From positions 1 through 11,675 of the forward strand of contig CAJBLW010000575.1 in the NCBI GenBank assembly GCA_903953985.1: DNA of 11,675 nt. The letters run 5' to 3'. A program made the position numbers and the translations under genes. This DNA is from an uncultured Burkholderiales bacterium. Its GTDB lineage: Bacteria; Pseudomonadota; Gammaproteobacteria; Burkholderiales; Burkholderiaceae_C. Below are positions 6,851 to 11,675 of the stretch, in pieces (position 1 is the first letter of the stretch; each line of letters opens with the position of its first letter). A model generated the notes under the pieces. It was not told the origin of the DNA. It worked only from the letters and a program-made list of their open reading frames with translations, and ran no database searches.

Positions 6851-7861
6851 ATGAGCACCATCCTTGTCACGGGTGGCGCGGGCTACATCGGCTCGCACAC
6901 GGCGGTGGAACTCTTGAATGCGGGGCACCAGGTGGTCATCATCGACAACCTGTGCAACAGCAGCCCCAAGGTGCTCGACCGAATCGAGGCCCTCGCGGGC
7001 AAGAACTTCAGCTTTCTCCAGGCCGATGTGCGCGATGGCGCGGCGCTGGACCGCCTCTTCGCCGAACACCGCATCGATGGCGTCATCCACTTTGCGGGCC
7101 TGAAAGCCGTGGGCGAATCGGTGGCCCAGCCGCTGCGCTACTTTGACAACAACGTGGGCAGCACCCTGGCCTTGCTGCACGCCATGGACCGTGCGAACGT
7201 GCGACGCATCGTGTTCAGTTCGTCGGCCACGGTCTACGGCGACCCCGAACAGGTGCCCATCACCGAAAGCAGCCGCCTGCAGGTGACCAACCCCTACGGC
7301 CGCACCAAGCTGATCTGCGAAGACATCCTGCGCGACCTGCAACAGGCCGACCCGCGCTGGCATGTGGCCATCCTGCGCTACTTCAACCCGGTCGGCGCAC
7401 ACATCAGCGGCACCATCGGCGAACACCCGAGTGGCACCCCCAACAACCTGATGCCCTTCATCACCCAGGTGGCGGTGGGGCAACGTGAGTTTTTGAGCAT
7501 CTTCGGCCAGGATTACCCCACACCCGATGGCACAGGGGTGCGCGACTACATCCATGTGGTCGATTTGGCGCAGGGGCATCTGGCCGCGCTCACATACCTG
7601 CATGACCGCCAAGCCAGCATCACCGTCAACCTGGGCACTGGGCGCGGCGTGAGCGTGAAAGAACTGGCCGACACTTTTGCCCGTGTGACGGGTGTGCCTG
7701 TGCCCTATCGCTTTGTTGACCGTCGCCCTGGTGATGTGGCCGCTTGCTATGCCGACACACGCTTGGCCCAAGAAGCTCTGGGCTGGCAGGCGCAACTGGG
7801 CGTTGAGCGCATGTGCCAAGACGCCTGGCGCTGGCAATCGAACAATCCCACAGGGTATTGA
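6851..7861 (+). CDS. galE: UDP-glucose 4-epimerase
   Basis: A 336-residue short-chain dehydrogenase-fold enzyme that interconverts UDP-glucose and UDP-galactose. The NAD-binding loop TGGAGYIGSH is at residues 7-16. The catalytic triad is Ser124 (FSSSATVYG), Tyr149 and Lys153 (NPYGRTK), the same numbers as E. coli GalE. LRYFNPVGAH and RDYIHVVDLAQGH are further hallmarks, and the length is normal. Start ATG 6851 is four bases past purT, so it is probably co-transcribed with the kinase and purT. Its role would be supply of UDP-galactose for LPS or exopolysaccharide. A scar of another nucleotide-sugar gene (rmlA) lies just downstream on the opposite strand. Confidence 0.96.
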   Translation: MSTILVTGGAGYIGSHTAVELLNAGHQVVIIDNLCNSSPKVLDRIEALAGKNFSFLQADVRDGAALDRLFAEHRIDGVIHFAGLKAVGESVAQPLRYFDNNVGSTLALLHAMDRANVRRIVFSSSATVYGDPEQVPITESSRLQVTNPYGRTKLICEDILRDLQQADPRWHVAILRYFNPVGAHISGTIGEHPSGTPNNLMPFITQVAVGQREFLSIFGQDYPTPDGTGVRDYIHVVDLAQGHLAALTYLHDRQASITVNLGTGRGVSVKELADTFARVTGVPVPYRFVDRRPGDVAACYADTRLAQEALGWQAQLGVERMCQDAWRWQSNNPTGY

Positions 7862-7876
7862 CCTAGGCTCGGGTTC

Positions 7877-7895
7877 AAAAATGGCGGCTCGCCAT
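7877..7895 (-). terminator. Terminator-like hairpin on the minus strand beyond the rmlA remnant
   Basis: A perfect ATGGCG-AGC-CGCCAT inverted repeat (7881-7895) is followed on the minus strand by TTTT (7880-7877). On the plus strand no U-run follows, so it is better placed to end minus-strand transcription than galE. It lies 57 bases beyond the recognisable rmlA piece and may be what is left of that gene's terminator. Confidence 0.5.
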
Positions 7896-7951
7896 GGCCT
7901 TGACGCAGGACCATTACCCGTGGGGTCTTCCCAGCGCAGGCGGCACCCGCA

Positions 7952-8125
7952 GGCATAACCTCGACCCATGATTTCCACGTTCAGCTGGTTCAGCTCAAGA
8001 TAGCGCTTGTTCACATCGGTGATTTCCAGTTCGCCACTGGGCGAAGGCTGGATGTTGGCGGCGATGTCGCACACCTGCTGGTCGTAAAAATACAGACCCG
8101 TGACGGCGTAATTGCTCTTGGGGGC
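7952..8125 (-). pseudogene. Internal fragment of glucose-1-phosphate thymidylyltransferase (rmlA remnant)
   Basis: Fifty-eight minus-strand codons read APKSNYAVTGLYFYD...NIQPSPSGELEITDVN...LNQLNVEIMGRGYA. From knowledge of RmlA, KSNYAVTGLYFYD and GELEITDVN followed by the GRGYAWLDTGTH segment are highly conserved in its last third. Here the match begins abruptly at APKSNY and stops right after GRGYA; the expected WLDTGTH and the remaining ~30 residues are absent in every frame I checked. The N-terminal two-thirds, with the nucleotide-binding GGSGTRL motif, is also missing. It is therefore a scar, not a working gene. The flanking open frame (about 7900-8176) is not RmlA. The fragment itself has no internal stop and keeps good residues, so the loss may be recent. 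Confidence 0.85.
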
Positions 8126-8227
8126 CAACGTCACGCCACACACAGCCGTGAATTCGCCTGCCTGATTCCGGGCCATTTTGTAGCGGGCATGATCGGCCTC
8201 ATCATCGCCAAATCAGGGATCAACACC

Positions 8228-8995
8228 ATGCCAAATTCCAAACCCTCTGCCCTGCCCAGACGCCAATGGCTTGCAGCCGCCGCCTTGCTGGCCATCACAG
8301 GTTTCCAACGCACTGCACTGGCACAAGCCACCACCGTCCAAGTCTGGAAAGACCCCAACTGCGGTTGCTGCCACCTGTGGGTGGAACACCTGCAGGCCAA
8401 CGGCTTCAAGGTCGAGGTACGCGACGTGGGCAACACCGCCGCCCGCAAGCGCCTGGGCATGCCGGAGCAGCTCGGCTCCTGCCATACCGCCACGGTGGGG
8501 GGCTACGTGATCGAAGGCCATGTGCCTGCGGCCGATATCCACCGCCTGCTCAAGGAACGGCCTGTGGCGCTGGGCCTGTCAGTGCCTGGCATGCCGATTG
8601 GCAGCCCGGGTATGGACGGCCCCGAATACAAAGGCCGCAAAGACGCCTACGACGTGCTGCTGGTACAAAAAAACGGCAGCCACAAAAGCTTCCAGCACCA
8701 CCCCGGAGTTCGCCGCATGGTGCGGCAAGGCAGCCTGCAAAGCGTGAGCGATGATCCCAACGCCTTGCCCTGGGCCACGGGCGAAGTCCGGCGCATCGAC
8801 AAAGCCGCCAACAAGGTGGCACTCCATCATGGCGAGATCAAAAACCTGGACATGCCGCCCATGAGCATGGTGTTCCAAGTCAAAGCGCCGGCCCAAATGG
8901 ATGCCTTGCAGATTGGCCAGAAAGTTCGCTTTCGGGCGGTGCAGGACAAAGGCGCTTATTGGGTGCTGCAGATCGAGGCCGTCGGCAGTGTCTAG
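8228..8995 (+). CDS. Exported DUF411 - CusF-like copper-binding fusion protein
   Basis: A 255-residue predicted periplasmic protein. Residues 1-32 look like a signal peptide with a twin-arginine run (LPRRQWLAAAALLAI) and an ALA cleavage site, suggesting Tat export. Residues ~35-160 match the DUF411 metal-binding family: CGCC (Cys45, 47, 48), SCHTATVGGYVIEGHVP (Cys85, His86, His98) and LSVPGMPIGSPGMDG. Residues ~186-255 resemble CusF, the Cu(I)/Ag(I) chaperone: GEVRRIDKAANKVALHHGEI, then LDMPPMSMVF and VRFRAVQDKGAYWVLQIE. The Met-rich ligand segment is kept, but the CusF Trp44 position appears to be Met. ATG 8228 was chosen because AGGGA lies 8 bases upstream; ATG 8189 would add 13 unlikely residues. 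A copper-binding or tolerance role is inferred from both families. No efflux genes are adjacent. Confidence 0.88.
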   Translation: MPNSKPSALPRRQWLAAAALLAITGFQRTALAQATTVQVWKDPNCGCCHLWVEHLQANGFKVEVRDVGNTAARKRLGMPEQLGSCHTATVGGYVIEGHVPAADIHRLLKERPVALGLSVPGMPIGSPGMDGPEYKGRKDAYDVLLVQKNGSHKSFQHHPGVRRMVRQGSLQSVSDDPNALPWATGEVRRIDKAANKVALHHGEIKNLDMPPMSMVFQVKAPAQMDALQIGQKVRFRAVQDKGAYWVLQIEAVGSV

Positions 8996-9056
8996 AACAG
9001 GTTGAACTCGGTCAGACCTATCGCGGCAAGCCCTGGTCCCCCAACAATGGGTGGTC

Positions 9057-9081
9057 AAAAAAAACCGCCCGAAGGCGGTTT
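9057..9081 (-). terminator. Intrinsic terminator of the HiPIP gene
   Basis: On the minus strand AAACCGCC-TTCG-GGCGGTTT forms an 8-bp stem with a UUCG-type tetraloop. It runs into an uninterrupted T-tract of eight (9064-9057). It lies 49 bases after the HiPIP stop. On the plus strand the stem is followed by TGGG, so it would not stop the DUF411 gene efficiently. Confidence 0.85.
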
Positions 9082-9129
9082 GGGTGGATGAATCGGACGG
9101 GTCGCCGTCCGCTCAATCCAGCGTGGGCA

Positions 9130-9456
9130 TCAGGCCTTTTTGGCCCAAGCCGAGCACCAGCCTTTGGCGGCCACTTGCTTGCCTGCAAACAGGGGACAAC
9201 CGCCAGCTGCAGCACCTGCCTTGGCTTGGAACAAGGCACAGTTGGCGCAGTTGGCACCCGCCGCCATTTTGGGAAATTTGGCTTTATCGACCTTGCTGGC
9301 GTCGGCTTTATAAGCCAGGCCCGCAGCTTGCGGGTCTTTTTCGTCAACCATGGCTTGGGCTGCCGCCTCGCTGACCGCCAGAACGGTCGTGGCAGCGGTG
9401 GCCACTTGCATCATGAAAACACGGCGGGTGGAGGGGGTGGAAGTGAAACGGGACAT
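9130..9456 (-). CDS. High-potential iron-sulfur protein (HiPIP)
   Basis: A 108-residue exported electron carrier. The N-terminus has a twin-arginine signal (STRRVFMMQVATAATTV) ending near EAAAQA, as expected for a [4Fe-4S] protein folded before export. The mature part, about 73 residues, is typical in size and has the four cluster ligands Cys70, Cys73, Cys87 and Cys101 with the family spacing (CANC, GGCPLF, KGWCSAW). HiPIPs carry electrons in the periplasm, for example from bc1 complexes to reaction centres or oxidases; the partner here is not visible. ATG 9456 was chosen because GAGGAG lies 6 bases upstream and it begins the signal peptide; the longer open frame to 9606 has no such support. 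It diverges from nnrU. Confidence 0.95.
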   Translation of the reverse strand: MSRFTSTPSTRRVFMMQVATAATTVLAVSEAAAQAMVDEKDPQAAGLAYKADASKVDKAKFPKMAAGANCANCALFQAKAGAAAGGCPLFAGKQVAAKGWCSAWAKKA

Positions 9457-9498
9457 GCGGTACTCCTCGGAGGGTATGAAAAAAATACTGAGCAGTTC

Positions 9499-9527
9499 AT
9501 TGTGCGCCACATCAGTTACCTTGTCAC
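9499..9527 (-). promoter_or_regulatory. Weak sigma70-like promoter candidate for HiPIP
   Basis: On the minus strand GTGACA (9527-9522) and CACAAT (9504-9499) are 17 bases apart. They match the -35 in five of six and the -10 in four of six positions. The -35 sits inside a perfect inverted repeat TCACGC-GGG-GCGTGA (9524-9538), which could be an operator. Confidence 0.3.
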
Positions 9528-9538
9528 GCGGGGCGTGA
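9524..9538. repeat. Inverted repeat in the HiPIP/nnrU divergent region
   Basis: TCACGC, a GGG centre and GCGTGA form a perfect 6+6 palindrome between the divergent starts (ATGs at 9456 and 9651). It is not followed by a U-run on either strand, so an operator is more likely than a terminator. I do not recognise it as an FNR/Dnr box (TTGAT-N4-ATCAA). The rest of the 194-base region holds no gene; the open frame extending nnrU back to 9576 lacks a ribosome binding site. Confidence 0.45.
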
Positions 9539-9650
9539 TACCCGAGCAAATCACACAGGATAGCCGGGCTTTCCAATGTCAACCGCAATGAACAGTGGCG
9601 TGTCAAAATGCGAAGTCGATTTCGAACGCACCAGACACAAAGGTTTTGAC

Positions 9651-10241
9651 ATGCTGCAACTGCTCATTGGATTGGCCCTTTTTTTGGGCATTCACTCATT
9701 GCAAAGCTTGGCTCCGCAGATGCGCCAAAACGGCATCGCCCGATGGGGTGCGCTGGGCTTCAAGGCCGTATACGCTGCAGTCTCCGTGCTCGGGCTTTAT
9801 TTGCTGGTGCATGGCTATGGCCAAGCCCGGCTCGACCCGGTGGTACTTTGGACGCCACCTCGCGGCATGCAGCACGCCAGCATTTTGCTGATGTGGGTGT
9901 CCATGGTCTTGCTGTTGGCCAGCTATGTGCCCGGCAACCAGATCAAAGCCAAACTGCGTCATCCCATGACCTTATCGGTCAAAGTTTGGGCGCTGGGCCA
10001 TTTGCTGTCGAACGGCAACTGGGCTGATGTGCTCTTGTTCGGCGGTTTCCTCATCTGGGCGGTCTTGGTCTTTCGCGCCGCTCGCAAGCGCGACCGCCAC
10101 AGCCTGCACAGCGCGCCTGAGGGCAAGATTGTGAGCACCTTGATCACGGTAGCGCTGGGCACAGGCCTCTGGGCGGCATTTTTGATGGGTGGCTTGCACC
10201 TGTGGCTGGTGGGCGTGATGCCCTTCACTCGGGCCGGCTGA
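9651..10241 (+). CDS. NnrU family integral membrane protein
   Basis: A 196-residue multi-span inner-membrane protein of normal family length. About five or six hydrophobic segments are visible: residues 1-17, 31-55, 75-95, 117-145 and 163-190. Family hallmarks include the opening LIGLALFLGIHSL with an in-membrane His, PPRGMQHASILLMW, and LRHPMTLSVKVWALGHLLSNG, which carries the His residues proposed for cofactor or haem contact. NnrU was first described beside nitrite/nitric oxide reductase genes, but many members occur without denitrification genes and the function is unsettled. No nir or nor gene is in the window. ATG 9651 was chosen for AAAGG 7 bases upstream and for starting the first helix; the upstream extension to 9576 is charged and unlikely. 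Confidence 0.9.
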   Translation: MLQLLIGLALFLGIHSLQSLAPQMRQNGIARWGALGFKAVYAAVSVLGLYLLVHGYGQARLDPVVLWTPPRGMQHASILLMWVSMVLLLASYVPGNQIKAKLRHPMTLSVKVWALGHLLSNGNWADVLLFGGFLIWAVLVFRAARKRDRHSLHSAPEGKIVSTLITVALGTGLWAAFLMGGLHLWLVGVMPFTRAG

Positions 10242-10254
10242 GCAATCCACGTTA

Positions 10255-10288
10255 CGAGGGACTTGACATCCTTCCAACCGAGGGAATT
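10255..10288 (+). repeat. Direct repeat CGAGGGA-N-TT upstream of the rbp promoter
   Basis: CGAGGGA-C-TT (10255-10264) and CGAGGGA-A-TT (10279-10288) recur with a 24-base period, just upstream of the -35 at 10296. A perfect TTGACA (10263-10268) overlaps the first copy, but its matching -10 is poor. These may be activator sites or chance. Confidence 0.35.
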
Positions 10289-10295
10289 AAAAAAA

Positions 10296-10324
10296 TTGAC
10301 TTTTATTCCGCTGTGGAATAAGAT
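10296..10324 (+). promoter_or_regulatory. Strong sigma70 promoter with internal palindrome, for rbp
   Basis: TTGACT (-35, 10296-10301) and TAAGAT (-10, 10319-10324) are exactly 17 bases apart; each differs from consensus by one base. A perfect inverted repeat TTATTCC-GCTGT-GGAATAA (10303-10321) fills the spacer and enters the -10, an ideal repressor position. The predicted start near 10331 is about 520 bases before the RRM gene, the only credible downstream gene on this strand. Confidence 0.75.
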
Positions 10325-10849
10325 GTTCGGTTGTCCAACATCAACTTTTGGACATGACGCATTCTGCTCACAAGGCGTTTGCACAAGCATCGATTGACTT
10401 CGACCACCTTGCCCTGTTGAGCTGCAGGATCAGGTATTTTTCTCACAGCTCTGCGCAAGCCCCTGGATGGTTTGCGACTCGATTGACTTTGATTTCTCCG
10501 ATAACCACCCGCTCGGGCTGCCCGGTCGTTTTGCCCTCGACACCCTCTTTTTGTTCCGGCCTTAGCCGAACCTCTGCCTTAGCCGCTGCGCGCCAAGCTC
10601 GCCCTGCCCTGCACGGCTTGGCTTTGACACCCGCTGTGCGCGCAATCGCCTGTACATCGACCCAACACGCTGCGCGACGCGTCCTCGACACGACGCGCGA
10701 CTGGCTGCAAAACAGTCCTAACTCCCAACCCATGTGCTGAAACCGCAAGGCTTTGCACGTTTCCCTGCGGCTCCTGTCAAGAAGCCGCTTTTCCCTGCAT
10801 GTCGGCTTTATTTTGAAGCTGCCATGCCACCTCTCTGAAAGGCTCAACC
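10325..10849 (+). promoter_or_regulatory. Long structured 5' leader of the RNA-binding protein gene
   Basis: No convincing gene occupies this stretch; overlapping open frames on both strands have Ser/Arg-rich compositions and codons unlike the neighbours. It is rich in hairpins: TGTCCAA-N9-TTGGACA (10332-10354) near the predicted start, CGGGC-T-GCCCG (10514-10524), CGCGTC-N8-GACGCG (10678-10697) and GCGGCT-N10-AGCCGC followed by TTTT (10767-10792). The last is terminator-like and lies 57 bases before the start codon, raising the possibility of attenuation. The repeat TCGATTGACTT occurs at 10390 and 10479. A regulatory leader, perhaps for cold or RNA-feedback control, is inference. Confidence 0.45.
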
Positions 10850-11143
10850 ATGAGCAGCAAAATTTACGTGGGCAACTTGCCTTACACCATCGACGACGCC
10901 AGCTTGCGTCAAAACTTTTCTGAATTTGGTGGCGTGTTGTCTGCCAAAGTCATGATGGACCGTGACACCGGTCGCTCCAAAGGTTTCGCCTTTGTCGAAA
11001 TGTCCAGCGCCGAAGAGGCCCAAGCCGCCATCACCGGACTGAACGGCATGTCGGTCAGCGGTCGCTCGATCGTGGTGAACATCTCGAAGCCCAAAGAGCC
11101 CAGCACCGGATACGGCAGCGGCTACCGCGACACCCGCAACTGA
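10850..11143 (+). CDS. RRM-domain RNA-binding protein
   Basis: A 97-residue single RNA-recognition-motif protein. RNP2 is IYVGNLPY (residues 5-12) and RNP1 is KGFAFVEM (44-51), with the aromatic residues Tyr6, Phe46 and Phe48 that stack on RNA bases. The RRM fills residues 4-80. A short Gly/Ser/Tyr-containing tail (STGYGSGYRDTRN) resembles, in brief form, the glycine-rich tails of cyanobacterial and plant cold-induced proteins. GAAAGG lies about 8 bases before the ATG. It stands alone, with a long leader upstream and a strong terminator 17 bases after the stop. Related bacterial proteins are often cold- or stress-induced; the RNA targets here are unknown. Confidence 0.95.
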   Translation: MSSKIYVGNLPYTIDDASLRQNFSEFGGVLSAKVMMDRDTGRSKGFAFVEMSSAEEAQAAITGLNGMSVSGRSIVVNISKPKEPSTGYGSGYRDTRN

Positions 11144-11160
11144 TCTTGTCAGTCGCCCTC

Positions 11161-11188
11161 AAAAAAGCCGCTTCACAGCGGCTTTTTT
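11161..11188. terminator. Bidirectional intrinsic terminator between rbp and the ABC exporter
   Basis: AAAAAA, a 6-bp stem GCCGCT/AGCGGC with TCAC loop, then TTTTTT form a symmetrical terminator that works on both strands. It lies 17 bases after the rbp stop and 43 bases past the stop of the minus-strand ABC gene. The two genes converge on it. Confidence 0.92.
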
Positions 11189-11231
11189 GTGCCTGCGCTG
11201 CCCAAACGCCGCGCTGTTTAAAAACAGCAGG

Positions 11232-11675
11232 CTAGCCGTTGCCGGTGTTGAACTGCAACGCGGCCAGGCTGGCATACAGTCCACCCTTGGCTTGCAACTC
11301 GGCGTGGGTGCCTTGCTCCATCAGGCGGCCGCGCTCGAGCACCCAGATCACATCGGCGCGTTGCACCGTGGCCAGGCGGTGCGCGATGACAAGCGTGGTG
11401 CGCCCCACCATGGCTTTGTCCAGCGCGGCTTGCACCATTTTTTCGCTTTGCGCGTCGAGCGCGCTGGTGGCCTCGTCCAGCAGCAAAAGCGGTGGATTTT
11501 TCAGGATGGCCCGTGCGATCGCGATGCGTTGGCGCTGCCCGCCCGACAAGCGCACACCCCGGTCGCCCAAATAGGTGTCAAAGCCCTCGGGCAGCTCGCG
11601 GATGAACTCCTGCGCGTACGCGGCCTCGGCGGCAGCCAGCACTTCTTCCAGGCTGGCCTCGGGGCGGCCGTAGCG
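11232..11675 (-). CDS. ABC exporter, ATP-binding end (MsbA-like), 5' part outside window
   Basis: The last 147 residues of an exporter of the fused membrane/ATPase type; the frame stays open to the window edge (RYGRPEASLEEV...). Visible motifs in order are the ABC signature LSGGQRQR, Walker B LLLLDEATSALD with catalytic Glu, the D-loop SALD, and the switch histidine in VIAHRLATV. Walker A, the Q-loop and the transmembrane domain lie beyond 11675. The YGRPEAS...AAYAQEFI...PEGFDTYLGDRGVRLSGGQ pattern fits the MsbA/ABCB lipid or multidrug exporters; the substrate cannot be decided from this end. It is transcribed towards the bidirectional terminator. Confidence 0.93.
   Translation of the reverse strand, partial: RYGRPEASLEEVLAAAEAAYAQEFIRELPEGFDTYLGDRGVRLSGGQRQRIAIARAILKNPPLLLLDEATSALDAQSEKMVQAALDKAMVGRTTLVIAHRLATVQRADVIWVLERGRLMEQGTHAELQAKGGLYASLAALQFNTGNG

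Noticed and set aside
6683..8176. Minus-strand open frame of 497 residues containing the rmlA piece
   Set aside because: Only 7952-8125 resembles a protein family. The remainder is antisense to galE and purT.
9457..9606. N-terminal extension of HiPIP by 50 residues
   Set aside because: The strong GAGGAG site and Tat signal place the start at 9456. The extension would bury the signal peptide.
10348..10847. Overlapping open frames in the rbp leader (plus 10348-10740, minus 10443-10847, and a short one at 10467-10565)
   Set aside because: No Shine-Dalgarno precedes them. Codon use (AGG, ATA, CGA, TCT) is unlike neighbouring genes, the composition is Ser/Arg/Ala-rich, and I recognise no motif. 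A leader is the simpler reading, though a conserved small protein cannot be fully excluded.
1..11675. CRISPR arrays, insertion sequences or phage genes
   Set aside because: I saw no regularly spaced repeats, transposase, integrase or structural phage gene on reading both strands.

Overview
The window looks like ordinary chromosome from a GC-rich betaproteobacterium, most likely Burkholderiales and probably Comamonadaceae-like. This rests on gene content, codon bias towards G/C in third positions, the fkpB-ispH-serS order, a Tat-exported HiPIP ferredoxin and an NnrU-family membrane protein. The species cannot be fixed from the sequence alone.

Layout. Bases 3-182 hold the last 59 codons of an HNH-endonuclease-type gene (+). 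On the minus strand, reading from about 3785 down to 370, lies a compact set: fkpB, ispH, serS, a small lipoprotein, then a tRNA-Ser(CGA) with its own extended -10 promoter and an intrinsic terminator. The first three genes overlap or abut, so they probably form one operon. From the divergent region at 3786-3914, radC runs on the plus strand. It is followed by a three-gene plus-strand operon with gaps of 2 and 4 bases: a PfkB-family (adenosine-kinase-like) kinase, purT and galE. Beyond galE is a minus-strand scar holding an internal piece of rmlA (glucose-1-phosphate thymidylyltransferase) with a terminator-like hairpin on its 3' side.

Next comes a periplasmic copper-type protein that joins a DUF411 domain to a CusF-like domain (+). 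A HiPIP gene (-) and an nnrU-family gene (+) are divergent across a region with a perfect inverted repeat. A 608-base gap follows. It carries the best sigma70-type promoter of the window and a long structured leader before a 97-residue RRM RNA-binding protein (+). A bidirectional terminator separates that gene from the 3' part of an MsbA-like ABC exporter (-) that runs off the right edge.

How the genes relate. Most are housekeeping: tRNA charging (serS with tRNA-Ser), isoprenoid precursor synthesis (ispH), protein folding (fkpB), purine synthesis and salvage (purT with the PfkB kinase) and nucleotide sugars (galE, rmlA remnant). No phage, IS, CRISPR or defence island is visible, apart from the HNH gene end at the left edge. 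I did not find a convincing new multi-gene system. The points most worth a second look are the long rbp leader with its operator-like palindromes, the DUF411-CusF fusion, the rmlA scar and the PfkB-purT pairing.
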